NCBI GenBank assembly: GCA_964398985.1
Contig: CAYNOS010000001.1
Coordinates: 1 to 64,000, forward strand
Direction: 5' to 3'
DNA: 64,000 bases
Source of the DNA: CAYMRL01 sp964398985
GTDB lineage: Bacteria; Deinococcota; Deinococci; Deinococcales; Trueperaceae
Below, in pieces: positions 19,359 through 27,143 of this stretch. A program made the translations under genes and the position numbers. The notes below the pieces were generated by a model. It was not told the DNA's origin. It searched no databases and worked only from the letters and a program-made list of their open reading frames with translations. The first letter of the stretch is position 1. Every line of letters begins with the position of its first letter.

Positions 19359-20279
19359 TCAGCCGCGCTCGACGCGACCGGCGGCAGCCAGACTCCTCAG
19401 CGTGTCGAGCGTGATGATCCCGGCCCACGCCGTCCTGCTGGCTTCCCACGCCTCGGTCTCGGTAGCCTCGCCCCAGGTCCACGCCGGCCACCAGGCGCCG
19501 TCCTCGGCCTGACTCGCCGGCGCGGCTGCCAACTCGTCCGCCACCGCTTCGCCGAGCGCCTCGGCCAGCACCGAACCCGGCAGCGGAGCGAGCGACAACG
19601 CCCTGATGCCGTAGCCACCGGCAGTCGTGCCAGCCACCGCAGCCACCGCGGCCGGCTCGACCACCGCCCGCAGCCCCTCGAACTCGACGCTGCTCTCCGC
19701 CAACGCCTCCAGCAGGCGCGCGCAGGCGATGAGGTCGTGCATCTCCAGCCCGCCGGCGGAGCGCTCCTCGGCCTCCCGGATGACGTCCTCGACGAGGCCG
19801 GGCAGCCAGTCGACCGTCACTCCCAGGCGCAGTAGTTGCGCCAGGATGTCGGGCCTGGGGTTGAGCTTGAAGTCACCGAAGCGCTCGGCCAGGCCGTCTT
19901 GCGCCCACCAGGGGGCGTGCGGCGCCGCTTCCGTCTCCGGGGGGACGATGCGCCAGGTGCCCGTCGCCGGATCGAGGGTGGCCGCCAGGTAGCTCACGGC
20001 CGCCGCCACCTGCGGGTGCGAGGCCGGCACCGACAGGTCGGCGAGCACTCGCAGCGCCACCGAGGTGGCCAACGCGCCACTCGCCTCTGCGTGGGAGTCG
20101 GGCTCGAGCCCGCGACCGTAGCCGCCATCGGCGTTCTGGTAGGCGGCCAAGGCCTCGAGCACCGGCCAGGCGGGCGCCGACTCGAACTCGTGCTGGAACA
20201 ACAGCCGCTCGAGATCGCGACCACGGTCGTAGATGAAGCGCCGCGCCGCCAAATAGTGTTCGGGATCGAGTCGGCTCAT
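19359..20279 (-). CDS. Alpha/alpha-toroid (prenyltransferase-repeat-like) protein
   Basis: A 306-residue soluble protein. Its N-terminal part has the repeat-like LEALAAYQNADGGYGRGLEPD, a QN-DGG(Y/F)G motif shared with squalene-hopene cyclase and prenyltransferase repeats, and a second similar segment is ALATSVALRVLADLSVP. It lacks the DxDD motif of cyclases, so an enzymatic role is doubtful. Homologues I recall from Deinococcus and actinobacteria are uncharacterised. The start is set by TATACT five bases before ATG 20279. A longer frame upstream is only read-through of the divergent gene. Confidence 0.8.
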   Translation of the reverse strand: MSRLDPEHYLAARRFIYDRGRDLERLLFQHEFESAPAWPVLEALAAYQNADGGYGRGLEPDSHAEASGALATSVALRVLADLSVPASHPQVAAAVSYLAATLDPATGTWRIVPPETEAAPHAPWWAQDGLAERFGDFKLNPRPDILAQLLRLGVTVDWLPGLVEDVIREAEERSAGGLEMHDLIACARLLEALAESSVEFEGLRAVVEPAAVAAVAGTTAGGYGIRALSLAPLPGSVLAEALGEAVADELAAAPASQAEDGAWWPAWTWGEATETEAWEASRTAWAGIITLDTLRSLAAAGRVERG

Positions 20280-20284
20280 GCCCG

Positions 20285-20290
20285 AGTATA
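20285..20290 (-). promoter_or_regulatory. -10 box (TATACT) of the toroid protein gene
   Basis: TATACT on the minus strand ends five bases before ATG 20279. It is one of the best matches to the consensus in the window. Confidence 0.6.
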
Positions 20291-20333
20291 GGAGCGCGGC
20301 CCGCGGCCCCGGGCGCCATCGCCGTCGTTCGGG

Positions 20334-20339
20334 TAACCT
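20334..20339 (+). promoter_or_regulatory. -10 box (TAACCT) of the creatininase gene
   Basis: TAACCT ends six bases before GTG 20346. With the opposite box at 20285-20290, this 66-base gap serves two divergent leaderless genes. Confidence 0.5.
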
Positions 20340-20345
20340 GCCGGC

Positions 20346-21098
20346 GTGAGCGAGACCGCCAGAGACGTCCAGCGGCTGGGTGGTGCGGAGCGCGAGCGTT
20401 TCGGCGCCGCGCCGTTCGCGGTGCTGCCGGTGGGCAGCATCGAGTACCACGGCCCCTCTGCGCCGTTCGGGACCGACACGACGTTGGCCGCTGGCTTCGC
20501 CGAGCGGCTGGCGCGGGAGCGCGACTGCCTCGTCTTCCCCGTCATCGCCTACTCGTTCGTGCCGCGCCTGACCAGAGACCACGGTCCAGCCGTGTCGGTG
20601 GCCCCGCAGGCGTTCCTCGCCTACCTCACCGAGGTGCTGGGCGGGATCTTGAGTACCGGCGTCACGCGCCTGCTGGTGATCAACGGCCACAGCGAGAACC
20701 AGCACGCGCTGCGCCTGGCAGCCGAGAGCGTCACGGCCACCGCGCCCGACGCCTCGATCCTCGTCTGCAACTGGTGGCGTCTGGCGCCCGCGGGGCTGTT
20801 CGAGGAAGCCGACGGCCACGGGCACGGCGGCCCCCTGGAGATCTCCACGACGGCGGCGTTCGACGCCGGCGGGGTCGTGTCAGGTGGGTCCGCGGCGCCC
20901 GACGTTCCCTACGAAGCCCCGTGGTGGCGCGCCGCCGCCCAAGTCGTGGGCCGCGGTCAGCCGCCACTCGGCTTCGCCGGTTACCACGGGCGCATCTCGC
21001 AGATCGACGCCGCCACGGGACGACGGGTGATCGAAATCGTCACCGCCGAACTGTCGCGTCTCGTCGACGACTGGCTCGCGCGCGCCGAGCGGGCCTAG
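20346..21098 (+). CDS. Creatininase family amidohydrolase
   Basis: Metal-dependent cyclic amide hydrolase of the creatininase/MftE/ArfB superfamily, 250 residues. Metal-binding motifs are PVGSIEYHGP, FGTDTT, NGHSENQHAL and ADGHGHGGPLE. These proteins open ring amides such as creatinine or act on flavin or RiPP intermediates. There is no mycofactocin or F420 gene nearby, and the next gene is a convergent sugar permease, so the substrate is open. Confidence 0.9.
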   Translation: MSETARDVQRLGGAERERFGAAPFAVLPVGSIEYHGPSAPFGTDTTLAAGFAERLARERDCLVFPVIAYSFVPRLTRDHGPAVSVAPQAFLAYLTEVLGGILSTGVTRLLVINGHSENQHALRLAAESVTATAPDASILVCNWWRLAPAGLFEEADGHGHGGPLEISTTAAFDAGGVVSGGSAAPDVPYEAPWWRAAAQVVGRGQPPLGFAGYHGRISQIDAATGRRVIEIVTAELSRLVDDWLARAERA

Positions 21099-21115
21099 CG
21101 GGCGCCGTCCGCCCG
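21099..21115. terminator. Short hairpin between convergent genes
   Basis: CGGGCG and CGCCCG form a 6-bp stem with a five-base loop just after the creatininase stop codon and before the convergent permease end. It is weak, with no U-run. Confidence 0.3.
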
Positions 21116-21121
21116 GCCGCC

Positions 21122-22000
21122 TCAGCCCTTCACGCCGCTGAGCACCACGCCTTCGATGATCTGGCGCTGGAAGATGGCGAACGCGATCAGCACCGGCACC
21201 ACGCCGAGCGCCGAAGCGGTCATGATCAGGTGCCAGGCAGCGCCCGCCTCCCCCGAGAAGGCCGAGATCCCGACCGGCACCGTCCGCATGCTCGCCGACT
21301 GGATCGATACCAGCGGCCACAGGTAGGCGTTCCAGTTGCCGATGAACGCGAAGATGCCCAAGGCCGCCAGGCCGGGGCCCACCAACGGCAGGCCGATCCT
21401 CAGGAACAGAGCCGGCTCGGACACTCCGTCCATGCGCGCGGCGTCGAACAGGTCGCGCGGCAGGGTGCTGAAGAACTGCCGCATCAGGAACACGCCGAAG
21501 CCGGGAATCAGGCCCGGGAACATCAGGCCCCAGTGGGTGTTGATCCAGTCAAGGCCGGAAGCCATCACGTACCACGGGATGATCAGCATCTCGGTGGGGA
21601 TCATCAACGTCGAGAGGATCGCGATGAAGATGATGTTCTTGCCGGGGAAACGCATCAGCGCCAGCACGTAGCCGACCAGCGAGCAGAAGAACAGCACCGA
21701 TACGGTGGTCCCGACCGCCACGATGATGCTGTTGAGGAACCAGCGCGGGAACGCCGTGCGGGTGATCACCTCGATGTAGTTGGCGAGCGTGACCTGGCTC
21801 GGCCAGAAGCTGGTGCTGATCACCTCGCGCGCGTCCTTCATGGTGCTCAGCAGCATCCACAGGAACGGGAAGACCATCACGGTGGCGCCGGCTCCCAGCA
21901 GCAGGTAGGCCACCACCTGGCTGGCGCCGACCCTCCGGCGGGGTCGCGAGTTGACGCTGTCGCTCAGCAGTCGGCGGGCACCGGGGACCGGGTGGATCAT
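21122..22000 (-). CDS. Sugar ABC importer permease, MalG type
   Basis: Inner-membrane permease of the carbohydrate importer class CUT1, 292 residues with six membrane segments. The ATPase-docking EAA loop reads DAARMDGVSEPALFLRIGLPLVGPG. It ends with the usual QRQIIEGVVLSGVKG. It overlaps the upstream MalF-type gene by four bases (ATGA). No ATPase gene is present, which is common for CUT1 systems served by a shared MsmX-like ATPase. Confidence 0.93.
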   Translation of the reverse strand: MIHPVPGARRLLSDSVNSRPRRRVGASQVVAYLLLGAGATVMVFPFLWMLLSTMKDAREVISTSFWPSQVTLANYIEVITRTAFPRWFLNSIIVAVGTTVSVLFFCSLVGYVLALMRFPGKNIIFIAILSTLMIPTEMLIIPWYVMASGLDWINTHWGLMFPGLIPGFGVFLMRQFFSTLPRDLFDAARMDGVSEPALFLRIGLPLVGPGLAALGIFAFIGNWNAYLWPLVSIQSASMRTVPVGISAFSGEAGAAWHLIMTASALGVVPVLIAFAIFQRQIIEGVVLSGVKG

Positions 22001-22962
22001 CCGTACTCCACCCGCCTCTGCGTCAACCGCAACTGGATCAACGTGATCGTCAGGATGATCAGGAACATCACGACCGTGACGGCGGCGGCGTAACCGAGCC
22101 GGTGGCGCTGGAAGGCCTCCTCGTACATGTAGAGGGCCAGCGACAGCGTGCGGTTGAGTGGTCCGCCGGGATCGTTGAAGCTGATGTTGACGATCTGGTC
22201 GAAGAGCTGCAGCGCGTTGATGGTGGTGATCACCACCGCGAACACCAGCGTGGCGTTGAGCAGCGGGATCGTCACCAGGCGGAACAGCTGCCAGGCGTTG
22301 GCGCCGTCGATGCGCGCCGCTTCGTAGTAGATACGGGGAATACCCTGCAGTCCGGCCATGAAGATGACGACCTGGAAGCCGAGCTGCTGCCAGATCACTA
22401 CGATCGCCACGGCGCCAAGGGCCAGCTCGGGGTTGCGCAGCCAGTTCTGCGGCGCGACCGCCAGGAAGCCAAGCCCGAGCGAGTCGACGAACTCACCCCA
22501 GCGCACCAAGAGGACGTTGATGACCCCCCGCTGGTTGTACATCCAGCCCCACACCCAGGCGATGGCGACGGCCGGCGTTATGTAAGGCGCGAAATAGATG
22601 GCGCGAAAGAGCCCGCGGCCCCGGCCGATGTTCTGCAACAAGAGGGCGATACCCAGACCGAGCGCGATCGAGGCCGGCACGGTGATCACCGTGTACATCA
22701 AGGTGTTCTTCAGCGCCTGATGGAAGGTCGGGTTGCTGATCAGCTCACGGTAGTAGGCGGCTCCGATGAACTGCCTGGCCTCGGGGTTGACGTGCCAGGT
22801 GTAGAGCGACAGCCTCAGCGACTGGATGGCCGGCCAGAAGCGGATGGTGGCGTAGAAGAACAGCGGCAGTGCGAGGAGGATGTAGGCCCACAGCGCCTCG
22901 CGCTGGGCCAGCGACATCGTCCGGCGTCTGGGTTGGCTGGCTGCGGATGCCTGAGACTGCAA
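21997..22962 (-). CDS. Sugar ABC importer permease, MalF type
   Basis: Partner permease of the CUT1 importer, 321 residues. It has six membrane segments and the EAA loop YEAARIDGANAWQLFRLVTIPLL. The listed start is TTG with an AGAGAGG site upstream; ATG 22917, 15 codons in, is an alternative that removes only a polar tail. It lies downstream of the binding-protein gene across a 129-base gap with a strong hairpin. Confidence 0.92.
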   Translation of the reverse strand: MQSQASAASQPRRRTMSLAQREALWAYILLALPLFFYATIRFWPAIQSLRLSLYTWHVNPEARQFIGAAYYRELISNPTFHQALKNTLMYTVITVPASIALGLGIALLLQNIGRGRGLFRAIYFAPYITPAVAIAWVWGWMYNQRGVINVLLVRWGEFVDSLGLGFLAVAPQNWLRNPELALGAVAIVVIWQQLGFQVVIFMAGLQGIPRIYYEAARIDGANAWQLFRLVTIPLLNATLVFAVVITTINALQLFDQIVNISFNDPGGPLNRTLSLALYMYEEAFQRHRLGYAAAVTVVMFLIILTITLIQLRLTQRRVEYG

Positions 22963-23041
22963 AGGCGGGGAGCCTCTCTAGAACCGGCGGCCGCCGGGGC
23001 CGCCTCCTGAGTCGATCCGCCGCGGGGCGGTGCCGTCCGGC

Positions 23042-23066
23042 CGGGGCCGCCGCGTGGGCGGCCCCG
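23042..23066 (-). terminator. Hairpin between sugar-binding protein and permease genes
   Basis: A 10-bp GC stem (23042-23051 with 23057-23066) has a five-base loop and lies within the operon. Its placement matches the hairpin at 4907-4942 in the first importer and may lower permease expression relative to binding protein. Confidence 0.5.
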
Positions 23067-23091
23067 AGCCGGGCGGGAAGTCACTCGCTGC

Positions 23092-24339
23092 TCAGCGGAA
23101 CTGATCCCAGAGCGCCTGGTCCTGCTCGGCGGCGATCCGGATCGACTCGCCGGGCGTCACGCCTTCCAGGATCACGCGGTTGATCGCGTCGAGGAAGACG
23201 TTGCGCTGGGCGACCTCGTCGACGAACTGCGTCGCTTCGGCGTAGGCGAGACCGGCGAGGAACGGGCCGTTGACGGGATCGCTGGCCAATGCCGGATCGT
23301 TGAGCAGGCTTCTGGCGGCCGGCAGCTCGCCGACCACCTCGAGCCACAGCCTCATCGCGTCCTCGGAAGTGACGAACTTGATGAAGCGCGATGCCGCTTC
23401 GAGCTTGGCGGGATCGCGGGTGGCATTGGGGGTGATGCCGTTCATGAAGAACGAGCCGAAGTTCGACTGCACGCCGTTGTCGAAGGTCGGCAGTTCGGCG
23501 ACGCCCCAGTCGAAGTTGGCGCCGTTCCTGACCTGCCCGATGGCGAACGAGCCGTCGATGATCATCGCGATGCTCTCTTGCGTGATGAAGCCGTCGCGGT
23601 AACCGCTGGTGCCGGGCACGAAGTTGGTGACGCCGATCTTGTCCTCGAGCTCCCAGCCGGTGAAGGTGGCCAGCGCCTGCTCGCCGATCTCGTTGCCGTA
23701 CAGGACTTCACCGTCAGGCGAGAACGGGCTGGTGCCGAGCTGGTTCATCAGCACCGTGCGCACCAGGTGATGGTCCTGACCGCCGAAGCCGTAGCCGATG
23801 CGGCTGAAGCCCAGAGCGTCGCTGATGGTGAGGGCCTGCGCCGCGGCCACGAACTCGTCCCAGGTAGCGGGCGGAGAGTCGGGGTCGAGGCCGACCTCGC
23901 GGAACATGTCCTTGTTGTAGAAGAGCGCCAGCGAGCGCACGGCCGTCGGCAGGCCGTAGTAGCGGCCGTCGATCTTGACGGCGTCGACCATCGGCACGAA
24001 GTAGGCAGCCACCTCGTCGGCCGGGAAGTACTCCTCGGGCAGCGGCTCGATGTAGCCGGCGCGCGACCAGGCGTGCACCCAGCCGTAGAAGAGCTGCGTG
24101 ACGTCGGGGCCACTGCCGGCGGCCACGGCGGTCGGCACCTGCTGCAGGTAGCCGTCGTACGGGAAGGTCTCTTGCGTGACGATGATGTCGGGGTTCTCGG
24201 CGTTGAACTGCGCGATCAACTGGTTCATCGCGTCGACGCGCGTCGGGAACTCGTACTGCCAATAGGTGATGGCTGTCTGGGCGTTCGCGAAGCCCAAGAC
24301 CAGACCGGCGAAGATGGCGAGCCTAATGAACCTCTTCAT
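23092..24339 (-). CDS. Sugar ABC importer substrate-binding protein, family 1
   Basis: Periplasmic binding protein of the carbohydrate CUT1 class, 415 residues. Signal peptide 1-20 ends with ANA-Q. The mature protein starts with ITYWQYEFPTRVDAMNQL, and GSGPDVTQLFYGW and YGLPTAVRSLALFYNKD are typical family 1 segments. ATG 24339 is chosen because the signal peptide follows at once and AGAGGA lies ten bases upstream; the longer open frame has no such support. The amidohydrolase gene ends 131 bases upstream in the same direction. Confidence 0.92.
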   Translation of the reverse strand: MKRFIRLAIFAGLVLGFANAQTAITYWQYEFPTRVDAMNQLIAQFNAENPDIIVTQETFPYDGYLQQVPTAVAAGSGPDVTQLFYGWVHAWSRAGYIEPLPEEYFPADEVAAYFVPMVDAVKIDGRYYGLPTAVRSLALFYNKDMFREVGLDPDSPPATWDEFVAAAQALTISDALGFSRIGYGFGGQDHHLVRTVLMNQLGTSPFSPDGEVLYGNEIGEQALATFTGWELEDKIGVTNFVPGTSGYRDGFITQESIAMIIDGSFAIGQVRNGANFDWGVAELPTFDNGVQSNFGSFFMNGITPNATRDPAKLEAASRFIKFVTSEDAMRLWLEVVGELPAARSLLNDPALASDPVNGPFLAGLAYAEATQFVDEVAQRNVFLDAINRVILEGVTPGESIRIAAEQDQALWDQFR

Positions 24340-24470
24340 TCGCAAATCGTCCTCTCTCGGCGCCCTTGACGCCGTCCCCCAGTTGGATAGCCTGCCCCAC
24401 AGACTAGATGATAAGGCCTGCGGTTGGGCGGGCATCGACACGTAGCCTTCATGCCGGGACGCCGTCAGGC

Positions 24471-25394
24471 CTACAACTTCAAGAGCCGCTTGGCGTTGCC
24501 ACCGAAGATCAGCGCTATGTCGCTCTCGGGGAAGTTGAGCGTGTAGCTGGCCCTCAGTTGGTCCTGCAGGTAGCGCACCGCGAAACCGCGCGGGAACGCC
24601 GCCGAGTCGGTTCCGAACAGGATGCGGTCGGGGCCCAAGGTCTCGTAAGCCTTGCGGAAGAGATCCTCGAGCGTCAAAGGATAGGGCATCCAGCGCATCC
24701 ACTGGTTGCTGCCGGAGGTGTCCACGTGGACGTTCGGCAGGCTCCAAGCCAGCGCCAGCACGTCGGCCCAGGTGTTGACGCCGAAGTGCGGGATGATGAA
24801 CGGGATCTCGGGGAAGTCGCGGGCGACCTCGAACAGCGACAGCGGGCTCAGGCGCGGATGGGAGACGACGCCGCCTCCCCTGCCCAGCCAGCCGAAGTGG
24901 ATCAGCACCGGCAGGCGCCTCTCGGCGCAGAACTCCCACACGTCGCGCACGCTCGGGTCCTCGAACGGCAGCGTGGTGCGCGGACCGAGGAGCTTGTAGC
25001 CCCTGAGGCCGAGTTCGTCGACCGCCCGCCGCAACTCGTTGCCGGCGCCCGGCAACAGGGGATGGTGGGCGAAGCCCGTGAAGCGTCCCGGGTACTTGCT
25101 GACGATGCTCGACAGCCTGTCGTTGCCCTGTCCGGAGACGAAGTTGATGCTGCTGATGCCGTGGCGGTCCAGCTCGCCGAGCCAGCGGGCCGCGTTGGCG
25201 TCGATCTCCTCAGGGGTTCGCGCGGTCGGCTCGGCCGGCTCGGTCGACCACTCCTGGTGCATCCGCCGCATGCGGCTGCTCGCGTACTCCTGGAGCAGGG
25301 GCTTGGGTTCGGCCCTGTCGCTCGGGTACTTGAGCGAGTCGACGACCGGGAAGTGCGCGTGGATGTCGATGATGTTGAACTTTCTGCCGTGCAA
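24471..25394 (-). CDS. Amidohydrolase family 2 (TIM-barrel) protein
   Basis: Metal-dependent hydrolase or decarboxylase of the amidohydrolase-2 group, 307 residues. H12 and H14 in DIHAHFP are the first metal ligands; further His and Asp ligands are in LIHFGW, IIPHFG and LFGTDSAAFPRG. Family members decarboxylate aromatic acids or hydrolyse lactones. The TTG start has GGAGG about seven bases upstream. It lies just before the sugar importer genes on the same strand, so it may act on the imported compound (inference). Confidence 0.88.
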   Translation of the reverse strand: MHGRKFNIIDIHAHFPVVDSLKYPSDRAEPKPLLQEYASSRMRRMHQEWSTEPAEPTARTPEEIDANAARWLGELDRHGISSINFVSGQGNDRLSSIVSKYPGRFTGFAHHPLLPGAGNELRRAVDELGLRGYKLLGPRTTLPFEDPSVRDVWEFCAERRLPVLIHFGWLGRGGGVVSHPRLSPLSLFEVARDFPEIPFIIPHFGVNTWADVLALAWSLPNVHVDTSGSNQWMRWMPYPLTLEDLFRKAYETLGPDRILFGTDSAAFPRGFAVRYLQDQLRASYTLNFPESDIALIFGGNAKRLLKL

Positions 25395-25418
25395 CCTGGG
25401 CCTCCTATCGGCGGCGGC

Positions 25419-25424
25419 AGTATA
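25419..25424 (-). promoter_or_regulatory. -10 box (TATACT) upstream of the amidohydrolase gene
   Basis: TATACT on the minus strand, followed by a leader of about 18 bases with GGAGG. Unlike most boxes here it belongs to a message with a ribosome-binding site. Confidence 0.5.
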
Positions 25425-25495
25425 CGCCTAGCGGCCAGCCGACTCGGCAGGCACCGCCCGGAATGGTCGCCACCGGCGTGCCCATGCCCCATGCG

Positions 25496-25501
25496 TAAAC
25501 T
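25496..25501 (+). promoter_or_regulatory. -10 box (TAAACT) of the amidase gene
   Basis: TAAACT ends five bases before ATG 25507; no ribosome-binding site is seen. Confidence 0.55.
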
Positions 25502-25506
25502 AGGTC

Positions 25507-27033
25507 ATGGCAATGGGCGAAGAGGCGCTGGGGGCGAGGGTCCGCGAGCGCAGCATCCGTGAGCTCCAAACCGACATGCGAGCTGGGCTCCTCAGTTCCG
25601 AGGCGGCAGTGACGGCCTACCTGCAGCGCATCGCGACGCTCGAGACCGCGGGCCCCACGCTGAGGGCGGTCATCGAGACCAATCCTGACGCCCTACGAGA
25701 GGCGCGAGCGCGCGATGCCGAGCGCGCCGCCGGCGAGGTTCGCGGTCCGCTGCACGGCGTGCCGGTCCTACTCAAGGACAACATCGACACCGCGGACGAG
25801 CAGCACACTTCGGCGGGTTCACTGGCCCTGGCGCGGTCGCTGGCCGCCGGCGACAGCGCCGTGGCGGCGCGCCTGCGCGAGGCGGGTGCGGTGGTGCTCG
25901 GCAAGGCCAACCTCTCGGAGTGGGCGAACTTCCGCTCGACGCGCTCGAGTTCCGGTTGGAGTGGACGCGGCGGTCAGTGCCGCAACCCGTACGCGTTGGA
26001 CCGCAGTCCCAGCGGGTCGTCGAGCGGCTCGGCGGTGGCCGCGGCCGCCAGCCTTGCGGCGGTGACGATCGGCACCGAGACGGACGGCTCGATCGTGTCG
26101 CCGGCCTCCGCCTGCGGCGTCGTGGGGTTCAAGCCGACGGTCGGCGCCGTGTCGCGCTCCGGCATCATCCCGATCGCGCACAGCCAGGACACCGCCGGGG
26201 CGCTGGGGCGCACCGTCGAGGACGTCGTCGTGACCCACGCAGCGATTCAGGGCGCCGATCCGCGCGATCCCGCCACCGAGAATGCGCCGGCTACGGCGCG
26301 CGTCAAGGCGAGCGACGTGCTGGACGCGACTGCCTTGGGCGGGGCGCGGCTCGGCGTGGTGCGCGGGCTGTTCGCGTGGCATCCGCTGATCGAGAAGCAG
26401 CTGGACGACGTCCGGTCCGTGCTTCTGGCTCACGGCGCCGAACTGGTCGAGGGGGTGGCCTTCGAGGACCCCAGCGCCTGGCGCGAGGCCGAGTACGAGG
26501 TCATGCTCTACGAGTTCAAGCACGGCTTGAACGCTTACCTGGCCGCTCTGCCCGACACCGGCCAACCGCGCGACCTGGACGCCCTCATCGCCTTCAACCG
26601 CGAGCACGCCGCGGCCGCCATGCCGTGGTTCGGCCAGGAGCACTTCGAGCGCGCCGCCGCCAAGGCGGGCCTGGAGCACCCCGAGTACCTGGCTGCCCTG
26701 GCGGCCTGCCGCCGGTTGACCCGCGACGAGGGCATCGACAGGCTGCTGGCGGAGCACCGCCTCGACGCGCTGATCTGCCCCACTGCCGGGCCGGCGCACC
26801 TCATCGATCTGGTCAACGGCGACTGCCGCAGCGGCTCGGCCTCGAGCCCCGCGGCCGTGGCCGGCTATCCCCACGTCACCGTGCCGGCCGGCTTCGTTCA
26901 CGGTCTGCCGTGGGGGTTGTCGATCTTCGCCGGCGCCTGGGACGACGCCAAGGTCCTGTCATACGCCTACGCGTTCGAGCACCACATGGCGGCCCGCAAA
27001 GCTCCCCGCTACCTGGCGACAGCGCAACTCTGA
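25507..27033 (+). CDS. Amidase (amidase signature family)
   Basis: Hydrolyses amide bonds by the Ser-cisSer-Lys triad: K90 in PVLLKDNID, the cis-Ser in SPSGSSSGSA (about 171-172) and nucleophile S195 in TETDGSIVSPA. It has 508 residues, typical of stand-alone amidases rather than GatA, and there is no gatB or gatC nearby. There is no signal peptide. It diverges from the amidohydrolase gene. The substrate is unknown. Confidence 0.93.
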   Translation: MAMGEEALGARVRERSIRELQTDMRAGLLSSEAAVTAYLQRIATLETAGPTLRAVIETNPDALREARARDAERAAGEVRGPLHGVPVLLKDNIDTADEQHTSAGSLALARSLAAGDSAVAARLREAGAVVLGKANLSEWANFRSTRSSSGWSGRGGQCRNPYALDRSPSGSSSGSAVAAAASLAAVTIGTETDGSIVSPASACGVVGFKPTVGAVSRSGIIPIAHSQDTAGALGRTVEDVVVTHAAIQGADPRDPATENAPATARVKASDVLDATALGGARLGVVRGLFAWHPLIEKQLDDVRSVLLAHGAELVEGVAFEDPSAWREAEYEVMLYEFKHGLNAYLAALPDTGQPRDLDALIAFNREHAAAAMPWFGQEHFERAAAKAGLEHPEYLAALAACRRLTRDEGIDRLLAEHRLDALICPTAGPAHLIDLVNGDCRSGSASSPAAVAGYPHVTVPAGFVHGLPWGLSIFAGAWDDAKVLSYAYAFEHHMAARKAPRYLATAQL

Positions 27034-27082
27034 CGCAGCCGCCGCCGCTGGCGACGACAGGCTCCTGGCCCACCCCAAAGGC

Positions 27083-27121
27083 TGCGGCCGCCGGGGGGTG
27101 AGTCACCCGCCGGCGGCCGCA
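27083..27121. terminator. Long hairpin terminator between convergent genes
   Basis: A perfect 12-bp outer stem (27083-27094 with 27110-27121) and a 5-bp inner stem (27096-27100 with 27104-27108) form one long GC hairpin between the amidase and binding-protein genes. There is no U-run on either side. Confidence 0.65.
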
Positions 27122-27143
27122 ACTGGCCTGCTGAAGCGTCAGG

